This document shows positions 7,918 to 16,520 of a stretch of DNA of 49,198 nucleotides, in pieces. The position numbers and the translations under genes are program-made. Numbering within the stretch: the first letter of the stretch is position 1; each line of letters starts with the position of its first letter. A model generated the notes under the pieces. That model was not told where the DNA came from, ran no database searches, and saw only the letters and a program-made list of their open reading frames with translations. Origin of the DNA: an uncultured Aquimarina sp. (GTDB taxonomy: Bacteria; Bacteroidota; Bacteroidia; Flavobacteriales; Flavobacteriaceae). The stretch lies in contig NZ_CANLMP010000013.1 in assembly GCF_947492405.1 (NCBI RefSeq), forward strand, positions 1 to 49,198, in the 5' to 3' direction.

Positions 7918-8634
7918 ATGTGTACAGTAACGTTGATCCCCACCCAAGAAAATGGTTTTATATTAACCTCTAATCGTGATGAGGCCATAGACCGGAAAAC
8001 ATTAGTGCCTGAATTTTATCAAGTTGATAAAACCAGAATGCTATTCCCAAAAGATGCTGTGGCTGGAGGAACCTGGATAGGAATAAGTGATAAAAATACG
8101 ATGATTTGTCTTCTTAACGGAGGTTTCGAAATTCATGAAAGACTCGTTTCTTATAGACAAAGTAGGGGAGTGGTAGTAAAAGATCTTTTAGGAGCAAACA
8201 ATTTACAAAAAGCTATTTTAGAGTATGATTGTAAAGGAATTGAGCCTTTTACAATAGTTGCGGCTAATTGGCAATCGGATCTTGAGTTTTTTGAGTTGGT
8301 TTGGGATGGAAAACAAAAACATTTTAAAGTTTTAGAAAAAGAAACTCATATTTGGTCTTCTTCTACTCTCTATACTAATGAAATGAAGAAAACGAGAGAA
8401 GGTTGGTTTGGTGTATTCGAAGATGAGAATATATTAGGTGCCGATACATTGTTGGATTTTCATAAGAATGCAGGAATTGGAGATAAGGATGTAGATCTGC
8501 AAATTGATAGAGGTTTTTTGAAAACAAGAAGTATTACTCAGATTGTTAAAAATGAAGAAGAGCTTGCAATGCGTTATGAAGATCTTCAGAATAAGGAAGT
8601 AAATGTCGTTACTTTTGAGGCAATAACAGCTTAG
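7918..8634 (+). CDS. NRDE (TANGO2-like) family protein
   Basis: A 238-residue protein. The start is put at the ATG at 7918 because it gives Met-Cys-Thr: in this family (TANGO2/NRDE) the Cys after the initiator Met is the presumed N-terminal nucleophile. The longer frame begins at a TTG ten codons upstream. The diagnostic NRDE sequence is present as LTSNRDEAIDR (about residues 18-28), followed by GGTWIGIS (about 52-59), which is also conserved. The biochemical function in bacteria is not settled; the eukaryotic relatives have been linked to acyl-CoA or heme handling. It is followed in the same direction, after about 60 bases, by a putative H...C protein. Confidence 0.88.
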   Translation: MCTVTLIPTQENGFILTSNRDEAIDRKTLVPEFYQVDKTRMLFPKDAVAGGTWIGISDKNTMICLLNGGFEIHERLVSYRQSRGVVVKDLLGANNLQKAILEYDCKGIEPFTIVAANWQSDLEFFELVWDGKQKHFKVLEKETHIWSSSTLYTNEMKKTREGWFGVFEDENILGADTLLDFHKNAGIGDKDVDLQIDRGFLKTRSITQIVKNEEELAMRYEDLQNKEVNVVTFEAITA

Positions 8635-8693
8635 TCGAAACAGATACTAAGTTACATTTTGAAAATAAGTATAATTAAAATTTTAAACGTGTG

Positions 8694-9704
8694 ATGAATT
8701 ACACGGGCAAAATAATATCCCTTGCTTTTCCAGATACTTTTGTTCGCTTTTCTGACGAAGAAAAAAAATCAACTGGTTTACTGCAGTTTTTTGGTTTAGG
8801 AAAAAACGGAATTATTAAAGCTGGCCATGCAGCTTTTGTCCTTATAGAGAATAAAACAGGTCTTGCAGAATATTATGATTTTGGAAGATACATAACTCCT
8901 CCTGGCAAAGGAAGGGTGAGAAGTGCAGTAACTGATGTGGAATTAGAAATACCCTTTAAAGCCGCTTTTACAACTGATGGTAAATTATCTAATATTGAAG
9001 AGTTTCTTTTATGGCTAGAAGCAAATCCCGAGAAGACTCATGGTAGTGGTCGTCTAGTAGCATCAGTTTGTGATTATATCGACTACGATAAAGCAAAAGA
9101 GTATGTTCTGGAGACTCAAAACAAAGGAAGTATCCCGTATTCTACTTTTAGAAAAGAAGGAAGTAATTGTTCTAGAATAGTTACGGATACAATTCTAAGC
9201 AGTACTGATAAATCCAGAATAAGAACACCGTTATTACGTAATAAATTATTTACTCCAAGTCCTTTGGGTAATGTAGAAAAAGGATCTATGGAGAATAAGA
9301 TATATCAAGTAGAAAATGGAATTTTGATAGAGTACCCGAATTCTGTTTTTAAAGAGAATCTTACTAATTATTTTGATAAAAGAGCACCGAAATTAGACGA
9401 GAAAAAGAATATTAAACTACCTGATTTCTTAAAAGAAGCTCATTTTTTGTCAGGAACAGGGAGTAGTGCGTATTTTATTTTAAAAGAATCTTCGTCAGTA
9501 TCTTTATTTGAAATTAGAAGATATACAGAATATGGGTATGAGGATTTTAGAGGTCTTTTTGAAGCAAAATCAACTTTTTTTCATACTAAAAAATATAAGT
9601 TTGTGTATGATTCGCACTGTAAATACTGCCATATAGAACAAGAAGGTAAGATAATACGATTTGATCTTGTAAAGCAACTTAATTCAAAGCAAAAGGAGAA
9701 CTAA
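8694..9704 (+). CDS. Uncharacterised protein with a possible permuted papain-like (H...C) core
   Basis: A 336-residue cytoplasmic-looking protein without a signal peptide; a GTG one codon upstream is an alternative start. The N-terminal half has GHAAFVLIE (His about 45), YDFGRYITPP (about 61-70) and later EGSNCSRIVTD (Cys about 158). His first, aromatic-DFGR second and NCS last is the order seen in circularly permuted NlpC/P60 or LRAT-like papain folds, so a cysteine hydrolase is a reasonable guess. The C-terminal half (about 200-336) is strand-rich and unrecognised. The last 26 bases overlap the end of the convergent apaG gene. The assignment is inference from motif order only. Confidence 0.62.
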   Translation: MNYTGKIISLAFPDTFVRFSDEEKKSTGLLQFFGLGKNGIIKAGHAAFVLIENKTGLAEYYDFGRYITPPGKGRVRSAVTDVELEIPFKAAFTTDGKLSNIEEFLLWLEANPEKTHGSGRLVASVCDYIDYDKAKEYVLETQNKGSIPYSTFRKEGSNCSRIVTDTILSSTDKSRIRTPLLRNKLFTPSPLGNVEKGSMENKIYQVENGILIEYPNSVFKENLTNYFDKRAPKLDEKKNIKLPDFLKEAHFLSGTGSSAYFILKESSSVSLFEIRRYTEYGYEDFRGLFEAKSTFFHTKKYKFVYDSHCKYCHIEQEGKIIRFDLVKQLNSKQKEN

Positions 9705-10065
9705 GCTTAAAACTAGGGATAATTACTTTGAATTTTCGAGTGGATGTGAAATTCACCATGTTATAGTGGCCTTTCATGGCGCCAAACGGTGAACTTAAGA
9801 GACATCCACTATTATAAGTATGGGATTCTCCTGGTTTTAATACTGGTTTTTTGCCAATGACACCTTCGCCTTCTACAATTTCTGTACTGCTTAATGCATC
9901 TTTGATTTCCCAAAAACGAGAGGTAAGTTGCACAGAGTCTTTACTTTGGTTTTCTATGGTAATTCGGTATCCAAAGGCAAAATGAATCTTATAGTTCTTA
10001 AAGAACGTACCCTCGAAGGTGGTGTCCACCGAAATTTTTATGCCTCTGGTTATTTGCTCAACCAT
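9679..10065 (-). CDS. apaG: ApaG family protein
   Basis: A 128-residue ApaG protein, a single fibronectin-III-like beta-sandwich. The family pattern is clear: FAFGYRITIENQSKDSVQL (about 29-47, usually written as Y.I.I.N), FWEIKDA, VIGKKPVLKPGESHTYNSG (about 70-88) and GAMKGHYNMV (about 95-104). In enterobacteria apaG is linked to Co2+/Mg2+ resistance and to diadenosine tetraphosphate metabolism; the molecular role is unclear. The length is normal. It lies one base downstream of the DUF3667 gene on the same strand, so the two probably share a transcript, and its 3' end overlaps the convergent gene by 26 bases. Confidence 0.95.
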   Translation of the reverse strand: MVEQITRGIKISVDTTFEGTFFKNYKIHFAFGYRITIENQSKDSVQLTSRFWEIKDALSSTEIVEGEGVIGKKPVLKPGESHTYNSGCLLSSPFGAMKGHYNMVNFTSTRKFKVIIPSFKLSSPFALN

Positions 10066-10066
10066 A

Positions 10067-11125
10067 TTAAAAAATAAACATTGATCCTACAATAGTTATA
10101 ACAGATCCAATTCCTGCTAAGATAAAAAATAATACGTTCACTAACAGAAATTTAACAATAGTTTTCGCTCTTCCTTGCTGATAAAATTTACGCATGGCTT
10201 TATACAAATAAAATAAGAAAACTAGCATTGCAATACTCGATGTAACTTCGCTTTTGGTGATTTGATCAATTAAAACCGCTATTCCGATTAGTATGAAAAA
10301 CATAGTTTGTGTATGAAAGATAAAAACCAAGTGCTCCATATAATTAAAAGGTTTTCTTATATAAAGTAACCACATTATTAAGGCAAAGAATGGTAGAAAG
10401 AAAAATATGATAAAAGGGAGTTTATTAAAAACAAATATGAGCAATTCCATAGGATTGTCATTTAGATTTTTTGTTTTAATACTTCTTGTGTATAAATATT
10501 TGGTGTATGTATTTTGTTTGTGTTTTAGACTATCTAAGGCTACTGATGGTAATACCTCTTCGGTTTTTTTATAATGAGACTTATACGTTTTCCAGCGTTT
10601 GTTTATTGCTGTGAACATACTCATTGTATCTAATTGTGCTTCTGTAAAATATATTTGTTCCGATGAATTCTTAGTGGTTTTTGATGAATCTGATGAACTT
10701 GTATTAATTTCAATAACGCCAGCTTTTGTACGTTTTGAGTCTTCTGCTGCTAGTTTTTGACCACTATTAAATTGAAGGGCCATTTGGTCAAAATCGATAA
10801 ATAGTCCGTTAATGATAAAAAATAGTATGGAAACACTTAAGAAAAACCTGAAAGGGTTGGCATATTTTATTCTTTTACCTTCTATATAATCTTTAGAGAT
10901 CATTCCCGGTTTAAACAGTAAGCCAACTACTGTGTGTCTAAGTCGTGAATCATATGAGAATATACTCGCGAAAAACTCATTAAAAAAATCTTTGAAAGAA
11001 AGCTTTTTTGTGGTGTTAATCTGACCGCAATTATGGCAATAACGATCAATAATGTCAAGTGGAACACCGCAGTTTAAGCATTCATTACCCCTATACTTTT
11101 TAAGAAATCTCCCCTTTTCTTTCAT
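10067..11125 (-). CDS. DUF3667 membrane protein with N-terminal zinc ribbon
   Basis: A 352-residue inner-membrane protein. Residues 16-37 form a zinc ribbon (CLNCG...YCHNCGQ). The conserved block LSFKDFFNEFF...SYDSRLRHTVVGLLFKPG (about 42-77) and EGKRIKYANPFRFFLSVSILFF (about 83-104) identify the Bacteroidota DUF3667 family. A polar, variable insert (about 115-210) precedes four or five more membrane helices (about 225-350). Molecular function is unknown. apaG follows after one base. Confidence 0.9.
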   Translation of the reverse strand: MKEKGRFLKKYRGNECLNCGVPLDIIDRYCHNCGQINTTKKLSFKDFFNEFFASIFSYDSRLRHTVVGLLFKPGMISKDYIEGKRIKYANPFRFFLSVSILFFIINGLFIDFDQMALQFNSGQKLAAEDSKRTKAGVIEINTSSSDSSKTTKNSSEQIYFTEAQLDTMSMFTAINKRWKTYKSHYKKTEEVLPSVALDSLKHKQNTYTKYLYTRSIKTKNLNDNPMELLIFVFNKLPFIIFFFLPFFALIMWLLYIRKPFNYMEHLVFIFHTQTMFFILIGIAVLIDQITKSEVTSSIAMLVFLFYLYKAMRKFYQQGRAKTIVKFLLVNVLFFILAGIGSVITIVGSMFIF

Positions 11126-11509
11126 TTTTAGTTGATAGTTTTCGTAATGGGACTAAAGTAAAGGTATTTCATTACAAAACATAAAAAAAAATGATGCGTA
11201 CGGATTGTGTGTAAACATTAAGAGTATATAGCAAGAAAACGCAAACGATATAATTGTGATGTAGGAAAAAATATTTATAACGTTTTAGGTCTCTTTTAGT
11301 TATGCTTTTAGGCAATTTTATTGGTTTTTTATCGAAAAAAATAATTTAACCTTTATCGATGTAGGTAGTTTTAATTATTTGATTTTTAGTTTCTTAAGTG
11401 GTGTTTTTGATTGTTTGAGTAATGGTTTTTAGAAGATCTAGCATGTACTTTTACGTAGTTGTATTACGGTATAACTATAATGTTTTATTAAATGCTTTAA
11501 ACCAGATAA
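11126..11509. other. AT-rich spacer
   Basis: This is a 384-base spacer between two divergently oriented genes. I see no RNA gene or convincing coding sequence; a 65-codon frame at 11422-11619 overlaps the start of the next gene out of frame and has no matching features. It should hold the promoters of the DUF3667 gene and of the large secreted protein. Confidence 0.5.
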
Positions 11510-14500
11510 ATGAAAAAAACAATACCTTTCTTAAAAGTAGCTTTAGTGCTTGTGTTTATTTTTTTAAATTTTACTCCTGTAAATGCTCAATACAATGTAG
11601 ATGCACCATGGATGCCTGAAATTTTATCAAAAGAAAAATCTAATAATAGTGCTTTTGCATTTGATGAAGTTGTAAATGCTTTTAATAGTTATTGGAAAGA
11701 GAAGGATGATACTGTTAAAGGAAGTGGACATAAACCCTTTATGAGATGGCAGGAGTTTTATAAGAATGCTGTTATGCCGGATGGCACGCTACCTACTCCT
11801 GATTTCTATTGGAACATTTGTAAGCAGAAACAATCTAAAAAAACTTTTGGTCATAAGATGGCAAATACTTGGTCGCCAATGGGACCTTTTGATCACGATC
11901 CTTCTAATTCTTGGTCACCTGGACAAGGTAGAATTAATGTAGCAATTGTGGATCCAAATCAATCTAATGTGATGTATGTAGGTGCTCCTGCTGGAGGAAT
12001 CTGGAAATCTGTAGATAGTGGACAGCATTGGGAACCATTGTCAGATTACTTACCTCAGATTGGAGTTTCCGGAATTGCAATAGACTATAATAATTCTAAT
12101 ATCATCTACATTTCTACAGGTGATGACGATTCTAGTGATGCACTTGGTATTGGTGTTTTGAAATCTGTAGATGGAGGTGTAACCTGGAATAAAACAGGTC
12201 TTGATGCTGCTGATAGATATGAAATTGGGAATGATATTTATATAGATCCTAATAATTCTAACAAATTATGGGTAGCTACAAGTAGAGGAGTTTATAAAAC
12301 CGAAGATGCCGGAGTAACTTGGGTGAAAACATTATCTGGTAATATTAAGGACATTAAGATAAAACCTGGAGATACTAATGTAGTATATGCAGCAACTTCC
12401 AATACTTTTTATAAGTCAACAGATGGAGGAAATAGCTTTTTTGCGATTCGTAATGGATTGCCAGCTAATTCTTCTAGATTGGTTATTGATATAACTCCTG
12501 CTAATCCCGAGTATGTGTATTTGTTAAGTGCTGATTTTAACCGTTCATTTCAAGGGTTATATAAATCTACGGATGGAGGTTCTAATTTTACCAAAACTCA
12601 GGAGACAATAAATATTTTTGAAAGTACTCAATCTTGGTATGATCTTGCTTTAGCGGTTTCCGATCAGGATCCTAACGTAGTATTTGTTGGATGTTTAAAT
12701 GTTTGGAAATCTGTTAATGGAGGAGATGATTTTACTAAGATTAATAACTGGAGTAGTCCAACTCAGGTAACTTATACTCATGCGGATATTCATTTCTTAC
12801 GTTATTATAATGGAAGATTGTTTTGTGGAAGTGATGGAGGTGTTTATGAATCTCAAGACAATGGAGGGTCATTTACTGATTTGACCAAAGGACTTCAGAT
12901 TGGACAGTTTTATAAAATTTCGGTAGCAGAAAACAGTAGTGTTGATTATTTGGTTGGAGGTTTACAAGACAATGGAGGGTATGCTTTGGATGGTTCTCAA
13001 TGGAATGTGTATCACGGAGCAGATGGAATGGATTGCGCAGTAAAAGGAAATAATCCGGATACATATTTTGGTTTTATACAATACGGAAGAAATCTATATA
13101 AGACAGAAGATAGGGGTAAAACCCGAAGTTTTCTTGCATCAGGACCAGATCGTGGAAATTGGGTTACTCCGTTAGTTTCTGATCGTAATGGTAATTTATA
13201 TGCAGGGTTTAAGAGTTTTTATAAACTTGAAAATAATTCTTTTGAAAATCAAACAGAATTTGACTTTGGAGGGAATAATATAGAACATATTGAGTTGGAT
13301 CCTTCTGATGTGAATATTATGTATCTTGCTAATGATTTAAGTTTATACAGAAGTATGGACGCAGGAGCTACTTGGTCTAAAATCTATTCTTTTCCAACAT
13401 CGATCACTTCTATAGAAGTTCATAATGATGATAATCAAATTATTTATGTTTCTACTTCTGGGTCTGTAAGTGGAAAGGTTTTTCGCTCAAGTGATCAAGG
13501 AAATAATTTTATAGATATCTCCGGCAATCTTCCCGAAGAAGGAAAATTTGTGGTTAAACACCATAAAGGAACCGAATCGATATATTTAGGTACTTATTTA
13601 GGAGTGTACTTTAAGGATGGAGATCAGTATTGGCAGGATTATTCAGTGAATCTTCCTAATGTAGCTGTAAGAGATTTAGAAATTAATTTAAAAGATAATT
13701 TTTTAGTAGCAGCTACCTATGGTAGAGGTGTATGGAAAGTACCGTTAGAAATTGAGTTAGCTCCAGATGATGCAGCACCTTCAGTTCCTACCAATCTCAT
13801 AGTTTCAGATATTAGTCAGACTTCTGTAGCTTTAAGTTGGAGTCCATCATCAGATAACATTGCTGTAACAAGTTATGAGATATACGAAGATGAGGATTTT
13901 GTGAAATCCGTAACTGACATAAATACTGTAGTTACTGGATTATCTCCTAATACAAATTATAATTTTAAAGTAGTGGCTAAAGATCGAAAAGGAAATCAAT
14001 CGATTGCTAGCGAAACTACTTCGATAACTACAGAAGGTTTAACTGAAATTACTTTTAGTTTTTATAAACCGGCAGCCTGGGGTGATGTTGTGAATGCTTA
14101 CTTTTTTAGTGCAGCTTCTAATTCAACATTGTTAGGAACTAATGAATGGCCAGGTCAACAAATGAATAGATATCCTGGTACCAACTGGTATCAGTATACT
14201 CTGGCTTTAACTGAAGGAGTTAATCCTAATGACATAAGAATCGTTTTCAATGCTAATGATAATCAAACCGATGATTTGGCAAGAAGTACAAGCGGGTGGT
14301 ATCAGGATGGTATTTGGAGCGACGAGTGTCTAAATGATTGTGAAGGATTAAATGCAACGGTAGTAGATATTTATTTTAAAACACCTACTTATAGTTGGAA
14401 TGGAGCTTCTAATATTTATGTGTTTGATAATAAGCGAAATATTAGATTAGAAAATACAGCGGCTTGGCCAGGGCAGAATATGAATACTATATCGGGATCT

Positions 14501-15013
14501 CCTTGGAGAAAATGGTCTTTTGTAGTTCCTAATGGAGTCTCTCCGGATGATGTAGGGATTGTATTTAATGATGGTAACGGAATGCAAACCATAGATTTAG
14601 AAAGAAACAGAACAGGATGGTTTACTGTTGGTTATATAGATAACGGCAAGTATGTAGGATTCTGGAGTGATTCTTGTCCTTCTTCTTGCGATCAAATACC
14701 ATCTAATGAAGAATTAGAAACTACACAACCTGCTTTTAAACCTTTGTTTGCTCAAGTACAAAAAGCATTTATATCCCCTAATCCAATTAGTGGGCAGTCA
14801 ATGTTGAATTTTCAAGCAAATAGTACTGGTGTTTTAGAGATTACTGCTGTAAATGTTTTAGGTCAGAAAAAAGTAATTTACAATCAGAAAATCGAATCTG
14901 GTGCGCAAACTGTAGTGTTGAATAGAAATGATGTAGATAGTAAAGGAATTTATTTTTATGTAATTTCTGTTAACGGAGTAAAACAGGAAACTTTAAAAGT
15001 AGTCGTAGAATAA
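11510..15013 (+). CDS. Large T9SS-secreted beta-propeller protein with FN3 and two starch-binding-like modules
   Basis: A 1167-residue exported protein. A signal peptide (1-26, ending VNAQ) is followed by a long array of BNR/sortilin-like beta-propeller repeats (about 100-745) with many copies of the kind KSVDGGVTWNKT and YKSTDGGNSF. A fibronectin-III domain follows (about 757-842). Two tandem modules (about 845-945 and 949-1058) share the pattern WPGQ.MN...W....I.FN...Q..DL, resembling CBM26 starch-binding domains. The last 80 residues (about 1085-1167, SPNPISGQSMLNF...ESGAQTVVLNRND...GIYFYVISVNG) are a type A T9SS sorting tail. It is likely a secreted or surface polysaccharide-binding protein. 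No catalytic glycosidase motif was recognised. The neighbour is a T9SS component gene. Confidence 0.9.
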   Translation: MKKTIPFLKVALVLVFIFLNFTPVNAQYNVDAPWMPEILSKEKSNNSAFAFDEVVNAFNSYWKEKDDTVKGSGHKPFMRWQEFYKNAVMPDGTLPTPDFYWNICKQKQSKKTFGHKMANTWSPMGPFDHDPSNSWSPGQGRINVAIVDPNQSNVMYVGAPAGGIWKSVDSGQHWEPLSDYLPQIGVSGIAIDYNNSNIIYISTGDDDSSDALGIGVLKSVDGGVTWNKTGLDAADRYEIGNDIYIDPNNSNKLWVATSRGVYKTEDAGVTWVKTLSGNIKDIKIKPGDTNVVYAATSNTFYKSTDGGNSFFAIRNGLPANSSRLVIDITPANPEYVYLLSADFNRSFQGLYKSTDGGSNFTKTQETINIFESTQSWYDLALAVSDQDPNVVFVGCLNVWKSVNGGDDFTKINNWSSPTQVTYTHADIHFLRYYNGRLFCGSDGGVYESQDNGGSFTDLTKGLQIGQFYKISVAENSSVDYLVGGLQDNGGYALDGSQWNVYHGADGMDCAVKGNNPDTYFGFIQYGRNLYKTEDRGKTRSFLASGPDRGNWVTPLVSDRNGNLYAGFKSFYKLENNSFENQTEFDFGGNNIEHIELDPSDVNIMYLANDLSLYRSMDAGATWSKIYSFPTSITSIEVHNDDNQIIYVSTSGSVSGKVFRSSDQGNNFIDISGNLPEEGKFVVKHHKGTESIYLGTYLGVYFKDGDQYWQDYSVNLPNVAVRDLEINLKDNFLVAATYGRGVWKVPLEIELAPDDAAPSVPTNLIVSDISQTSVALSWSPSSDNIAVTSYEIYEDEDFVKSVTDINTVVTGLSPNTNYNFKVVAKDRKGNQSIASETTSITTEGLTEITFSFYKPAAWGDVVNAYFFSAASNSTLLGTNEWPGQQMNRYPGTNWYQYTLALTEGVNPNDIRIVFNANDNQTDDLARSTSGWYQDGIWSDECLNDCEGLNATVVDIYFKTPTYSWNGASNIYVFDNKRNIRLENTAAWPGQNMNTISGSPWRKWSFVVPNGVSPDDVGIVFNDGNGMQTIDLERNRTGWFTVGYIDNGKYVGFWSDSCPSSCDQIPSNEELETTQPAFKPLFAQVQKAFISPNPISGQSMLNFQANSTGVLEITAVNVLGQKKVIYNQKIESGAQTVVLNRNDVDSKGIYFYVISVNGVKQETLKVVVE

Positions 15014-15031
15014 TAACTGAGGTGTTAGTCT

Positions 15032-15063
15032 AAAAAGGTGGAGCATTAAACTCCACCTTTTTT
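15032..15063. terminator. Bidirectional rho-independent terminator
   Basis: The arms AAAGGTGGAG (15034-15043) and CTCCACCTTT (15051-15060) form a 10-bp perfect stem with a 7-nt loop, flanked by A-run and T-run. It serves the plus-strand propeller gene and the convergent plug-protein gene, whose stop codon (15062-15064) overlaps the T-run. Confidence 0.85.
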
Positions 15064-16330
15064 AATTAGTTATATTTCTGGAATTTCCAATTCCTTTGCC
15101 AATAGCTCTGTCATATCTAGCTCCTGGAGCTCTATAATATGGAATTACCATATATTCATTTTCGGTTTCATCAAAATTACCGCTTATGAAACCTGGGTCT
15201 ATAGTTCCATCTGGTTTTACTAAGACATATTTGTAATTATTGAAACCTTGTTTGAATAATCTTTTTGTCGTATAAATTGCATTCTCTTTGTCATATGTTA
15301 GTCGTGTAGATGCATCTGTTACGTAATTATTAAAATTACCATAAATATGGATTTCGCCGCCATCCAATGGCTCATAGGACTCAAGAGAGAAGTGTATCCA
15401 AGCATAATCAGCCTCTGTGTTGCTATTTTCAGCTCTTAAATTTCTCACCACAAAACTACCATTGATATCAGGATAATATGTGTATATCCTATTACCTCTA
15501 ACGATATCGGTGTATAGATAATTATGATAAATCTCTTGAAGATCAATTCCTCTAATATTTGCAGTAGGTGATCTTACTTCTTTATTGTCAAAGAAAAGAT
15601 ATTCATTGCCACCCCAGAAACTAGATTCTGTGTCATATTTATATACCAAACTATTTGCGATAGTGAATTGTGGGACTAAGTTGGTTATAGCATTTTTTAA
15701 GTCATTATTTTGTATTACTAATGTCTTTACATTACGCTTTGGGTTTTTTAAAATTTCACTAGGAGAGCTGATTTCAAACTGAACGGTTTGTCGTGTGTCT
15801 ATATATTTCAGGTTTCTAGATCTTTTTGTATACACTTTTACGTTCGCCAAACTTTCATAAACTATAAATTTTCTGGAGAAAACAATTTCATCATCATCAT
15901 CATAAATTTCAATCATATAATTCCCACTTACTTTTAGACCTCTAGTGTCTTCATTTGGGATTCTTAACATATAATGACTGTATAGCTGTAAGGTGTTAAA
16001 TGAATTTTCGTAATTGACAATTCGGATATCATCAAAACCATTTAAGTACTCGTTTTTGTATAACGAAGAAGGAGTCCAATCAAAATTATAATGGGTTATT
16101 TTATAATAGTAATCTACTTCATCACCATTTATGTCATCAAATTGAATATTAAGTGGTTCTCCGAGTTTTATAATAGGTGTTCCCGAAAATTCTTCAGTAC
16201 CAAATAATTGAATTGTTTTGATATGATCGGGTGGGTTTATTTCTTCCTTCCTTTCTTGAGCCGAAATAAATGATTGAAAGCCAATAAATAATCCTAAAAT
16301 TAATAGGGTTTGTTTAAGTTTTTGTGACAT
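15062..16330 (-). CDS. Type IX secretion system plug protein (DUF5103)
   Basis: A 422-residue exported protein of the DUF5103 family, identified in flavobacteria as the plug that seals the giant SprA translocon of the type IX secretion system when it is not engaged. The start is placed at the ATG at 16330 (MSQKLKQTLLILGL), giving a signal peptide cleaved near FISAQ; the longer frame starts with TTG. Family features include NPPDHIKTIQLFG near the mature N-terminus, YYYKITHYNFDW (about 70-85), SNYMIEIYDDDDE-type strands, and the C-terminal Ig-like part with IHIYGNFNNYV (about 335-345) and YYRAPGARYDRA at the end. The gene is monocistronic and convergent with a T9SS cargo gene. Confidence 0.88.
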   Translation of the reverse strand: MSQKLKQTLLILGLFIGFQSFISAQERKEEINPPDHIKTIQLFGTEEFSGTPIIKLGEPLNIQFDDINGDEVDYYYKITHYNFDWTPSSLYKNEYLNGFDDIRIVNYENSFNTLQLYSHYMLRIPNEDTRGLKVSGNYMIEIYDDDDEIVFSRKFIVYESLANVKVYTKRSRNLKYIDTRQTVQFEISSPSEILKNPKRNVKTLVIQNNDLKNAITNLVPQFTIANSLVYKYDTESSFWGGNEYLFFDNKEVRSPTANIRGIDLQEIYHNYLYTDIVRGNRIYTYYPDINGSFVVRNLRAENSNTEADYAWIHFSLESYEPLDGGEIHIYGNFNNYVTDASTRLTYDKENAIYTTKRLFKQGFNNYKYVLVKPDGTIDPGFISGNFDETENEYMVIPYYRAPGARYDRAIGKGIGNSRNITN

Positions 16331-16453
16331 TAATTCAATAGTTAACACCGTAAAGATAAACAAAATGTATGCCTGAATGGATTCATCTTGTTTTAGAGCT
16401 TAAAAATTCATTATTTAGAATTGTTATAAATAAAATCTTATAACAGAAGCAGC

Positions 16454-16484
16454 TTTCACTTACGTGTTTTAATTAGTAAATTTG
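16454..16484 (+). promoter_or_regulatory. Promoter of the nqr operon
   Basis: The -7 box TAAATTTG (16477-16484) matches the Bacteroidota consensus TAnnTTTG exactly. A TTTC at 16454-16457 stands 19 bases upstream, in the position of the -33 TTTG. The predicted transcript start is about 30 bases before the nqrA ATG. Confidence 0.6.
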
Positions 16485-16520
16485 CACGATTTTTTTAGTT
16501 AATTAACATAGACTACAAAT

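Noticed and set aside
11422..11619. 65-codon plus-strand frame upstream of the propeller gene
   Set aside because: It overlaps the signal-peptide region of the well-supported propeller gene out of frame.
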